This document shows, one piece after another, positions 1-6,097 of a stretch of 7,771 bases of DNA; the stretch's first letter is position 1; each line of letters starts with the position of its first letter. The position numbers and the translations under genes were made by a program. Under the pieces are notes generated by a model that saw only the letters and a list, made by a program, of their open reading frames with translations, searched no databases and had not been told where the DNA came from. The DNA lies in the NCBI GenBank assembly GCA_026987255.1, contig JALSNA010000399.1, forward strand, positions 1 to 7,771, given 5' to 3'. The DNA comes from Hyphomicrobiales bacterium. GTDB taxonomy: Bacteria; Pseudomonadota; Alphaproteobacteria; Rhizobiales; Aestuariivirgaceae.

Positions 1-20
1 GCCGACAGTTGAATAGCTGC

Positions 21-59
21 GCAAGGAGCCGCAAGCCCCTCGCGGCTGTGGCTTCTTGC
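21..59 (-). terminator. Hairpin just after the LprI-like gene, possible terminator
   Basis: Positions 21-30 and 50-59 form a 10-bp inverted repeat around a 19-nt loop. It is fully paired in plus-strand RNA with one G-U pair, and has one A-C mismatch in minus-strand RNA. A second, mutually exclusive stem pairs 27-32 (AGCCGC) with 42-47 (GCGGCT). The repeat begins two bases past the minus-strand stop codon at 61-63, where a terminator would sit. No T-tract follows on either strand, so a classical intrinsic terminator is not shown; it may instead be a 3' stabilising hairpin. Confidence 0.35.
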
Positions 60-60
60 C

Positions 61-897
61 TCACCGTGGCCATACCCGCCGCCAGGGGCCGGGTTTGCCG
101 TCGCAGGAATTTTTTCTGCGTTGCTCTTGCAGGGTGAAAGCCTTGCCGTTCCAGCGCCAGCGGTATTTCTCGCCGCAATCGCCCAGGCCGCGGCCGCGGT
201 CGAAGGCGGTGATCGTCCTGCTCCGGCTGTTGAAGCGCGGCGAGACGATCATATCCGTGCTGCTCATGCGGCCATTTTCATCCACCTCCGGAAAGCGCAG
301 GCGCCTGATGACCCTGCCCTTGCGCGCATCCACCAGATAGACGAAATCGAACAGGTTGTAGGCCCCCGCGAAACAGGGCACGGCGCAGGCGATCTTGCCG
401 CCGTCCAGCCGCCATGTCTCCACCGAAGCGGCCATCTGGCCGGCATCCTCGCAATCCTTGTGCCGGGCGGCCAGTTTGCTCAGGTTCAGCGCCTTGCATG
501 AAAGGGCCAAAGGCTCCCCGCCCGCGCCCCCTGCCCTTGCGGCATCTCCCATGGCCGTGCGCCATCTGTCCACAAGCTGGCGGATGCGGGCGCGGTAGGC
601 CGCCTCCAGGCAGGACGTGTTGGCCCCGCAGCCGGCCCGCTTGCGCAAGAAGGCCCGTGCCGCAGCCTTCAGTTGCCCCTGCAGGCCCATGGCGTTGTCG
701 AAGGTTCGCGTGTAGTGGCGCAGGCGGCGGTAGAAATCCGCCATGATCTCGTCCAGCTCGCTGAGCAGCGGATCGGCGCAGATGGCCATTTCGTCCGGCG
801 CGCTGGCCTTGCGGCAGTCGAAACTGGCCGCCCGGACTGGCGCGGCGACCAGGGACAGGAGGATGAACAGTCCGCATGCATGCCCGATGAAGCGCAT
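61..897 (-). CDS. Secreted cysteine-rich protein, LprI-like N-terminus and DUF1176-like C-terminus
   Basis: This 278-residue protein is probably exported. A basic start (MRF), a hydrophobic stretch at about residues 8-20 and an Ala-rich site (VRAAS, 21-25) form a Sec signal peptide. Residues 28-109 resemble the LprI/DUF1311 domain (lysozyme-inhibitor type): C28, EMAIC at 36-40, a helical middle, then C90 and C96. The C-terminal half (about 130-278) resembles DUF1176, with GAYNLFDFVYLVD near 178-190 and GRGLGDCG at 235-242, then a W-W-NGKAF segment and a late Cys (C265). The mature part holds ten cysteines, an even number that fits periplasmic disulfides. GGGAGG with a 5-nt spacer sets the start. 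It lies 80 nt after fabG, with its own candidate promoter in that gap. Family assignment is from motif memory; the true target, lysozyme or otherwise, is unknown. Confidence 0.8.
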   Translation of the reverse strand: MRFIGHACGLFILLSLVAAPVRAASFDCRKASAPDEMAICADPLLSELDEIMADFYRRLRHYTRTFDNAMGLQGQLKAAARAFLRKRAGCGANTSCLEAAYRARIRQLVDRWRTAMGDAARAGGAGGEPLALSCKALNLSKLAARHKDCEDAGQMAASVETWRLDGGKIACAVPCFAGAYNLFDFVYLVDARKGRVIRRLRFPEVDENGRMSSTDMIVSPRFNSRSRTITAFDRGRGLGDCGEKYRWRWNGKAFTLQEQRRKNSCDGKPGPWRRVWPR

Positions 898-937
898 TTT
901 CGCCTCCCTTGCAAAATGCGCCCCCTCCCGTTTGCCA

Positions 938-967
938 ATGATACATCAACTGACGCAGCGCCAGCAA
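938..967 (-). promoter_or_regulatory. Candidate promoter for the LprI-like gene
   Basis: On the minus strand TTGCTG (962-967) and TATCAT (938-943) are 18 nt apart. The -10 matches the consensus at five of six positions, the -35 at only three. Transcription would start near 931, giving a leader of about 35 nt that contains the GGGAGG ribosome site. It fits the 80-nt gap after fabG, but the weak -35 keeps this tentative. Confidence 0.3.
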
Positions 968-977
968 GATGACGCGG

Positions 978-1718
978 TCAATACATGGCCATGCCGCCGT
1001 TGACCGATATGGTCTGGCCGGTGACATAGGCGGCCGCGTCAGAAGCCAGATAGACGGCCGCGGCGGCAATGTCCCGCGGCTGGCCGAGGCGGGCGGCGGG
1101 AATTTGCGCCAATATGGCCTCGCGCTGCCTGTCATTGAGGGCATCGGTCATGGCCGTCTCGATGAAGCCCGGCGCGATGCAGTTGACCGTGATGCCGCGC
1201 GCCGCCACCTCGCGCGCCAGGGACTTGCTCATGCCGATCATCCCGGCCTTGGCGGCGCAATAGTTGGCCTGCCCCGGATTGCCGGTCAGCGCCACCACCG
1301 AGGCCATGTTGATGATGCGTCCCCAGCGGGCCTTCATCATGTCGCGCAAAACTGCCTGCGACAGCCTGAAGGCGGCCGTCAGGTTGACATCGAGCACCTG
1401 CTGCCACTGCTGCGGCTTCATGCGCATGGCCAGCCCGTCGCGGGTGATCCCGGCATTGTTGACCAGGATGTCGATCTTCGCCCCGGCTACCTCCTGCGCG
1501 GCCGGCACCAGGGCGGCCAGCGAATCGGCATCGGAAAGATCGGCGGGCGCAGCATGGGCCCCTTCCCCCAGCTCATCGCAGCGCTCCTTGAGCACGTTTT
1601 CGCGTGTGCCGGAGAGCACCACTTTCGCGCCGCGTTCATGCAGGGCGCGGGCGATGGCCGCCCCTATGCCGCCGGTGGCGCCGGTAATGAGGGCCGCATG
1701 GCCTGTCAGGTCGAACAT
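978..1718 (-). CDS. fabG: 3-oxoacyl-[acyl-carrier-protein] reductase FabG
   Basis: NADPH-dependent reduction of 3-oxoacyl-ACP to 3-hydroxyacyl-ACP, the first reductive step of each type II fatty-acid elongation round, in the cytoplasm. The 246-residue product is a complete short-chain dehydrogenase of usual length. It has the Rossmann motif TGATGGIG (12-19), NNAG (87-90), and the catalytic set N112, S140, Y153 and K157 (YCAAK). A C-terminal GQTISVNGG matches FabG proteins. The reading frame stays open upstream to 2123 inside fabD, but GGAG six nt before the ATG at 1718 and the MFDLTG opening fix the start. fabD lies 68 nt upstream on the same strand, so the two are probably co-transcribed. 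The usual next gene, acpP, is absent. Confidence 0.96.
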   Translation of the reverse strand: MFDLTGHAALITGATGGIGAAIARALHERGAKVVLSGTRENVLKERCDELGEGAHAAPADLSDADSLAALVPAAQEVAGAKIDILVNNAGITRDGLAMRMKPQQWQQVLDVNLTAAFRLSQAVLRDMMKARWGRIINMASVVALTGNPGQANYCAAKAGMIGMSKSLAREVAARGITVNCIAPGFIETAMTDALNDRQREAILAQIPAARLGQPRDIAAAAVYLASDAAAYVTGQTISVNGGMAMY

Positions 1719-1786
1719 GTCTGTCTCCGCGCTTTTTGGTGTTCTGGCGGCTTGATAAAGCGATTCAGGCCTTTGTTCCAGAGCTA

Positions 1787-2734
1787 TCAGCCATTCAGGC
1801 GCTGCGCCAGGGCCTCGATCTGTTCCGGCTCGCCCACGGCCATGGCTTGCGCTCCCGGCGCACAGCGCTTGACCAGGCCGGTGAGCACCTTTCCCGCCCC
1901 CAGCTCGGCGAAGAAATCCACCCCCTCGGCGGCCATGAAGGCCATGGATTCGCGCCAGCGCACCCGGCCGGTGACCTGATGCACCAGATTGCTCACGATT
2001 TCGCCCGGCGTTGTCTCGGGCCTGGCCGTGACATTGGCGACGACGGGGATGACGGGGGGATTTTCCGACGCCTCGCCCAGCGCCCAGGACATGGCCTCGG
2101 CGGCCTTTTGCATCAAGGAGCAATGAAACGGCGCCGATACCGGCAGCATGACGGCGCGTTTCGCTCCGGCATCCCTGGCGATGATGGCGGCGCGCTCCAC
2201 CGCCCCCTTGTGACCGGAAACCACCACCTGGCCGGGGGCGTTGTCGTTGGCCACCTCGCAGACCTCGCCGCCGGCGGCCCTGGCGGCCACCTCCTCCACC
2301 TGCCCCAGCTCAAGACCGAGAATGGCGGCCATGGCCCCCTCTCCGGGCGCAACCGCGTGCTGCATGGAGCGGCCACGGGTCTGCAAGAGCTTGGCGGCGC
2401 GGTCGATGGAAAAGGTGCCGGTGGCCGCCAGGGCGGAATATTCGCCAAGCGAATGCCCGGCGGCAAATCGGGCGGCCTTGCCCACCTCGATGCCGAAATC
2501 TTTCTCCAGAACCCGCACCACGGCCAGGGAGACGGCCATGAGCGCCGGCTGGGCGTTTTCGGTCAGGGTCAGTTCGGCCTCGTCCTCGCCCCAGATGATG
2601 TCCGACAACTTGCGCCCCAGGGCCTCGTCCACCTGCTCGAAAACTTCGCGGGCGGCGGGAAAAGCCTGCGCCAAATGCTTGCCCATGCCGGTTTTCTGGC
2701 TGCCCTGCCCCGGGAAAATGAAAGCCGTGGTCAT
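1787..2734 (-). CDS. fabD: Malonyl-CoA:ACP transacylase FabD
   Basis: Transfers the malonyl group from CoA to acyl carrier protein, supplying the extender unit for fatty-acid synthesis in the cytoplasm. The 315-residue product has the usual length and all hallmarks: GQGSQ at 9-13 (oxyanion site), the nucleophile S95 in GHSLGEYSAL, the RGR segment at 120-122 with the substrate-carboxylate arginine, H204 of the catalytic dyad in SAPFHC, and a C-terminal GAGKVLTGL. GGAGG seven nt before the ATG at 2734 supports the start. It is the first gene of the fabD-fabG pair and faces the divergent DUF3775 gene across 230 nt, so its promoter must lie there unless transcription comes from much further away. 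Confidence 0.96.
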   Translation of the reverse strand: MTTAFIFPGQGSQKTGMGKHLAQAFPAAREVFEQVDEALGRKLSDIIWGEDEAELTLTENAQPALMAVSLAVVRVLEKDFGIEVGKAARFAAGHSLGEYSALAATGTFSIDRAAKLLQTRGRSMQHAVAPGEGAMAAILGLELGQVEEVAARAAGGEVCEVANDNAPGQVVVSGHKGAVERAAIIARDAGAKRAVMLPVSAPFHCSLMQKAAEAMSWALGEASENPPVIPVVANVTARPETTPGEIVSNLVHQVTGRVRWRESMAFMAAEGVDFFAELGAGKVLTGLVKRCAPGAQAMAVGEPEQIEALAQRLNG

Positions 2735-2774
2735 GTCTGATCCTCCCCTGTCCGTCGTCCTTGCCTGCCAACCA

Positions 2775-2804
2775 GTGAAGCACGCCCCACGGGGGGGATG
2801 TCAA
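2775..2804 (-). promoter_or_regulatory. Possible fabD promoter
   Basis: A perfect TTGACA lies on the minus strand at 2799-2804, 65 nt from the fabD start. At spacers of 17 or 18 nt the downstream hexamer reads GCTTCA or CTTCAC, a poor -10. The spacer contains a run of seven cytosines. The position suits a fabD promoter, but only the -35 is convincing. Confidence 0.3.
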
Positions 2805-2877
2805 CCGGCATGAGGCACGAAGGCCGGGGCAAAACTGGCCAATCATCGCATTTTGTGTCATGATGCGCCTTGATCGG

Positions 2878-2900
2878 GGTCATGGCCTCAGGGCCTGACC
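2878..2900. repeat. Hairpin/inverted repeat in the fabD-DUF3775 divergent region
   Basis: GGTCA (2878-2882) pairs with TGACC (2896-2900), and GGCC (2884-2887) with GGCC (2892-2895), leaving a TCAG loop and one bulged T. This gives nine base pairs in 23 nt. It lies 64 nt before the DUF3775 start and 144 nt before the fabD start. No T-run follows on either strand, so an operator or a leader hairpin fits better than a terminator. No clear promoter for the plus-strand gene was found around it. Confidence 0.5.
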
Positions 2901-2964
2901 AGGCGCAGACTGACTGACAAGCGGGGCATGTAAACACGGGCATTTCCTTCAGGGAGGCGCGAAA

Positions 2965-3375
2965 ATGATGAACCTTTCTCCTGCAAAAGTCGCTCAGGTC
3001 ATTGTTCGCGCGCGGGAAATCGACGCCAAGGTGGGAGCCTGGGACGAGTTCGACCGCTCACACCCGAACGAGGGAGATGCCGACGCCACCCTGGAAGCCA
3101 TGCGCAACGATCCGGCCCGCTCCGCCCTGATGCAGTTCATCACCGGACTGGCGACAGGAGAGCGCGCCCAGCTCATCGCCCTGATGTGGGTGGGGCGAGG
3201 CTCCTTCGGCCCCGACGAGTGGGACGAGGCGGTGGAAACCGCCCGCGAGGAGGACACCGGCGCGGCCGGAGCGGCGCGCTACCTGATGGGCATACCCATG
3301 CTGGCGGATTTTCTCGAGGAGGGGCTGGACCGGATGGGCTTTTCCGTCGAGGAGGCCGAAAAGGGCATCATCTGA
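2965..3375 (+). CDS. DUF3775 family protein, function unknown
   Basis: A 136-residue soluble protein with no signal peptide or membrane segment. It matches my recollection of DUF3775, a small family common in alphaproteobacteria. Shared landmarks are an N-terminal LSPAKVAQVIVRARE (4-18), a central LIALMWVGRGSF then DEWDEAV (70-90), and a C-terminal ARYLMG then LADFLEEGLDRMGF (104-126). It is acidic and mostly helical in appearance, with no recognisable catalytic motif. GGGAGG seven nt before the ATG at 2965 supports the start; the second ATG at 2968 is possible. It is the only plus-strand gene here, divergent from fabD and convergent with kdsA (23 nt between stop codons), so it is probably transcribed alone. 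Its role cannot be inferred from the neighbours. Confidence 0.88.
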   Translation: MMNLSPAKVAQVIVRAREIDAKVGAWDEFDRSHPNEGDADATLEAMRNDPARSALMQFITGLATGERAQLIALMWVGRGSFGPDEWDEAVETAREEDTGAAGAARYLMGIPMLADFLEEGLDRMGFSVEEAEKGII

Positions 3376-3398
3376 CCGCCTTCCCCCGGCAGGGGCAA

Positions 3399-4226
3399 TC
3401 ACGGCATCTGCGCCTTGGTCAGCTCATCGATGGCCTTCAGGCGCGCAAGGATGCCTCCCAGTTCATCCAGCGGCACCATGTTGGGGCCGTCGGAGGGGGC
3501 ATTGTCCGGGTCCTGGTGGGTTTCGATGAAAACGGCCGCACAGCCCACCGCCATGGCGGCGCGCGCCAGGGGCTCGACGAATTGCCGCTGGCCACCCGAA
3601 GAGGTTCCCAGGCCGCCGGGCAATTGCACCGAATGGGTGGCGTCGAAGACCACCGGGTAGCCGGTCTGCGCCATGATGGGCAGGGCGCGGAAATCGGACA
3701 CCAGCATGTTGTAGCCGAAGCTCACGCCGCGTTCGCACAGCAAGATGCGCTCATTGCCCGTGGAGGCCACCTTGGCGGCGGCATTGCCGATGTCCCAGGG
3801 GGCCATGAACTGGCCTTTCTTGATATTGATGGCCGCGCCGGTTTCTCCCGCCGCCAGCAGAAGATCGGTCTGGCGCGACAGGAAAGCGGGGATTTGCAGC
3901 ACGTCCACAACGGCCGCCGCCTTGCGGCAGTGGTCCGGCTGGTGCACGTCGGTGAGCACCGGACAGCCGAACCGCTCCTTGACGGCGGCCAGGATCTCCA
4001 GCCCCTTTTCCATGCCAAGGCCGCGTTTGCCGGAGAGCGAAGAGCGGTTGGCCTTGTCATAGCTGGACTTGAAAATGTAGCGGATGCCCGCCGCCTGTGC
4101 CGCCCTGGCGATGCCTTCGGCCATCATCAGGGCATGATCGAGGCTCTCAAGCTGACAGGGCCCGGCAATGAGCGTGAAGGGCGCGGTATTGGAGATGGCA
4201 ATATCGCCGATGGTCACGGTTTTCAT
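3399..4226 (-). CDS. kdsA: Kdo-8-phosphate synthase KdsA, metal-dependent class
   Basis: Condenses phosphoenolpyruvate with D-arabinose-5-phosphate to give 3-deoxy-D-manno-octulosonate-8-phosphate, the committed step to the Kdo of lipopolysaccharide inner core or capsule. The 275-residue TIM-barrel protein shows IAGPCQLES (20-28), [11 protein letters not shown] (53-63), TDVHQ (92-96), [11 protein letters not shown] (135-145) and [12 protein letters not shown] (194-205). The putative metal ligands C24, H198, E235 and D246 sit at a constant offset of 13 from those I recall for the Aquifex metal-dependent enzyme (C11, H185, E222, D233). Metal-independent enzymes such as that of E. coli have Asn in place of the Cys. 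The ATG overlaps the kdsB stop as ATGA (4223-4226), implying translational coupling. It is the last gene of kdsD-kdsB-kdsA. Confidence 0.96.
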   Translation of the reverse strand: MKTVTIGDIAISNTAPFTLIAGPCQLESLDHALMMAEGIARAAQAAGIRYIFKSSYDKANRSSLSGKRGLGMEKGLEILAAVKERFGCPVLTDVHQPDHCRKAAAVVDVLQIPAFLSRQTDLLLAAGETGAAINIKKGQFMAPWDIGNAAAKVASTGNERILLCERGVSFGYNMLVSDFRALPIMAQTGYPVVFDATHSVQLPGGLGTSSGGQRQFVEPLARAAMAVGCAAVFIETHQDPDNAPSDGPNMVPLDELGGILARLKAIDELTKAQMP

Positions 4227-5017
4227 GGCTGGCCTTCTTGCAGGATTTTTTCAATGCGCGCCACATCCACGGGATTGTTGAGCTCCCAGAACACCCGGCC
4301 CCTGGCCTGAACCGGCACGCAAAGCACCGCGATGCCGTTCTCCAGGAAGCGCAACTGCTCCAGCCCCTCGGCTTTTTCCAGCGCCCCTTGCGGCAAGGAT
4401 CTGTAGGCGCGCAGGGCCTGGGGCCTGTAGGCATAGACGCCCACATGGTGATAGACCTCCGGCAGGGGGGACTCAGCGGTCAACTCACCCACGAAAGGCA
4501 GGACTTCCTTGGAAAAATACAAGGCCCTTCGCCCGGTGTCCATGACGCAGGTGGTGCCGCCCACCTTGCCCGCGCGCCTGTCGGCAATGAAGTTTTCCAG
4601 CGTCTGGCGGCCGCACTTGAGCACCGGGGTGGCAACAGCGGCCCCGGCGTCCTGTTCCATGGCCTCGATGAGGGCCTCGACGAACCAGGGTGGCGTCAGC
4701 GGCGCATCGCCCTGCAGGTTGATGATGATCTCCGGCTCCTGATCGAGCATGTCCAGCGCCTCGGCGCACCGTTCGGTGCCATTGCGCGCCGCCGTGCTTG
4801 TCATGAGGACAGAGGCGCCGAAGCCGCTGGCGGCCCGTGCGATGCGCTCATCATCGGTCAGCACATGCACGGCATCGGCGCCGCGCACGCGCCGGGCCGC
4901 CTCCCAGCTGCGCTGGATGAGGGATTTTTCGCCATCCGGCCCGCGCAGCATGACCAGCGGCTTGCCGGGATAGCGCGTCGAGGCATAGCGCGCCGGGATA
5001 AGGATGACAGCACTCAT
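4223..5017 (-). CDS. kdsB: Divergent 3-deoxy-manno-octulosonate cytidylyltransferase (KdsB-like)
   Basis: Expected to form CMP-Kdo from CTP and Kdo, the activated sugar for lipid A or capsule-linker transfer, in the cytoplasm. The 264-residue protein opens with [15 protein letters not shown] (7-21), the nucleotide-binding signature. It continues with [10 protein letters not shown] (79-88), QGD with D104, ALYFSK (165-170), HHVGVYAYR (190-198) and [10 protein letters not shown] (219-228). It departs from classic KdsB in two places: [15 protein letters not shown] replaces the QGDEP motif, and LNNP (246-249) stands where the family has VDTP, so N247 replaces the second metal-binding Asp. I recall similar sequences in Rhodobacteraceae, but could not search. 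It overlaps kdsD and kdsA by ATGA at each end; AGG six nt before the ATG supports the start. A Kdo-like sugar substrate remains possible. Confidence 0.88.
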   Translation of the reverse strand: MSAVILIPARYASTRYPGKPLVMLRGPDGEKSLIQRSWEAARRVRGADAVHVLTDDERIARAASGFGASVLMTSTAARNGTERCAEALDMLDQEPEIIINLQGDAPLTPPWFVEALIEAMEQDAGAAVATPVLKCGRQTLENFIADRRAGKVGGTTCVMDTGRRALYFSKEVLPFVGELTAESPLPEVYHHVGVYAYRPQALRAYRSLPQGALEKAEGLEQLRFLENGIAVLCVPVQARGRVFWELNNPVDVARIEKILQEGQP

Positions 5018-5970
5018 TTCACACCTGCCCGCAGAATGTCGTGGATGTGAATCAGGCCCTTCACCCGTGCATCGTCATCGGTGATGAACAGGGCGCTGAT
5101 CTTCTTTTCGCGCATGATCTTCAGCGCATCGCCGAGCAGAACATCCGCCTTGACCGTGATCGGCTCCACGGTGGCGACATCGGCGGCGGTGCTGTCCAGA
5201 AGGCCTTCCATATGGCGGCGCAAATCGCCATCGGTGATGACGCCATGGAGCTTTCCGTTCCTGACCACCGCGGCCGTTCCGAAGCTCTTGGCCGTCATCT
5301 CCGGCAAAACATCGCGCATGGCGGCATCGGCGGGCACCAGCGGCAGTTCCTCCCCGGTGTGCATGACATCCCTCACCTTGAGCAATTGCGCGCCCAGGGA
5401 GCCGGAAGGATGGAAGGCGGAAAAGTTCTCCTTGCTGAAACCGCGCTCTTTCATCATGGCCACGGCCAGGGCATCGCCCAGGGCCAGGGCGCAGGTGGTG
5501 GAGGTGGTGGGCGCCATGCCGATGGCGCAGGCTTCAGGCACATCGGGCAGGATCAGGGCATGACCGGCCTTCTTCGCCAGGGTGCTGTCAGCACGCTTGG
5601 TGATGGCCACCATGGGGATCTTCAACTGCCGGGCATGGTATATGACATGGGCCAGCTCGCGGGTCTCGCCGGAATTGGACAATATGATGATGGCGTCCCT
5701 GGGCGTAATCATGCCCAGATCGCCATGGGAGGCCTCGGCCGGGTGCACGAAGAAGGCCGGGGTTCCGGTCGAGGCCATGGTGGCGGCGATCTTGCGGGCT
5801 ATGTGGCCGGACTTGCCCATGCCGGTGACGATGATGCGCCCTTCAATGGACATGAGGACGCGCACGATATCGGCGAAATCGTCCGGCAAATTGCGGGACA
5901 TTTCCCGAAGGGCTTCTGCTTCAAGAGCTATGACTTGCGAAGCTGCCTTTTTGATGTCTTGCTTGTTCAA
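5014..5970 (-). CDS. kdsD: Arabinose-5-phosphate isomerase KdsD/KpsF, TTG start
   Basis: Interconverts ribulose-5-phosphate and arabinose-5-phosphate, the KdsA substrate. From the chosen start the product has 318 residues (E. coli KdsD: 328). An SIS domain (about 33-175) has TGMGKSGH (49-56), HPAEASHGDLGM (76-87), SNSGETRE (98-105) and PTTSTTCALALGDALAVAMM (154-173). Two CBS domains follow, at about 199-255 and 265-315. K53, E105, E146 and H187 match E. coli K59, E111, E152 and H193 at a constant offset of 6. No ATG is usable near the N-terminus: options are TTG at 6009 (331 residues), GTG at 5976 or TTG at 5970. The last has a near-perfect extended Shine-Dalgarno five nt upstream and is preferred. 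It leads the kdsD-kdsB-kdsA unit. KdsD and capsule-type KpsF cannot be told apart from sequence alone. Confidence 0.93.
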   Translation of the reverse strand: MNKQDIKKAASQVIALEAEALREMSRNLPDDFADIVRVLMSIEGRIIVTGMGKSGHIARKIAATMASTGTPAFFVHPAEASHGDLGMITPRDAIIILSNSGETRELAHVIYHARQLKIPMVAITKRADSTLAKKAGHALILPDVPEACAIGMAPTTSTTCALALGDALAVAMMKERGFSKENFSAFHPSGSLGAQLLKVRDVMHTGEELPLVPADAAMRDVLPEMTAKSFGTAAVVRNGKLHGVITDGDLRRHMEGLLDSTAADVATVEPITVKADVLLGDALKIMREKKISALFITDDDARVKGLIHIHDILRAGVK

Positions 5971-5972
5971 AC

Positions 5973-5981
5973 TCACCCCCT
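5973..5981 (-). promoter_or_regulatory. Extended Shine-Dalgarno deciding the kdsD start
   Basis: AGGGGGTGA on the minus strand matches the extended anti-Shine-Dalgarno complement AGGAGGTGA at eight of nine positions. The G-run ends five nt before the TTG at 5970, a good spacing. The GTG at 5976 begins inside this element and would have no spacer, and the TTG at 6009 has only a weak AGGG three nt upstream. Confidence 0.6.
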
Positions 5982-6016
5982 GAAAGACGGGACAGGCCCC
6001 TTGCGTCAAATGCCCT

Positions 6017-6048
6017 GATGCATCTTATATGCCCAATCTTCAAGATGC
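6017..6048. repeat. Nested inverted repeats in the kdsD leader
   Basis: GCATCTT (6020-6026) and AAGATGC (6042-6048) form a perfect 7-bp inverted repeat with a 15-nt spacer. Two palindromes are nested with it: GATGCATC (6017-6024) and ATCTTCAAGAT (6036-6046). On the minus strand a TATAAG that could be a -10 element (6024-6029) overlaps the proximal arm, though no good -35 is found 16-18 nt upstream. The region sits in the 127-nt gap between the tgt stop and the kdsD start, which is visibly less GC-rich than the genes. No T-run follows, so a regulator site is more likely than a terminator. Confidence 0.45.
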
Positions 6049-6097
6049 TTCCACCGGAATCTGCTCGCGATCATCTCATCTTTTGAGTGCTTTCATG

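Noticed and set aside
1719..1786. Separate promoter or terminator between fabD and fabG
   Set aside because: No paired -35/-10 and no stable hairpin were found in these 68 nt, so co-transcription is the simpler reading.
1719..2123. N-terminal extension of fabG into fabD
   Set aside because: The extra residues are Arg/Gly-rich noise from another frame of fabD; the ATG at 1718 has a good ribosome site and the protein then matches FabG from its first residues.
969..2740. Two long plus-strand frames antisense to fabG and fabD
   Set aside because: Both are complements of strongly conserved enzymes, have no domain of their own and no ribosome site I would credit.
3383..3395. Possible bidirectional terminator between DUF3775 and kdsA
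   Set aside because: CCCC and GGGG around a 4-nt loop give only four pairs, and no T-run follows on either strand.
3186..4310. Plus-strand open frame (374 codons) antisense to kdsA and overlapping the DUF3775 gene
   Set aside because: It begins inside another gene, has low-complexity composition and no family motif; kdsA on the other strand is unmistakable.
5041..6018. Plus-strand frame (325 codons) antisense to kdsD
   Set aside because: Composition is Gly/His/Asp-rich without motifs; the minus-strand SIS-CBS protein explains the open frame.
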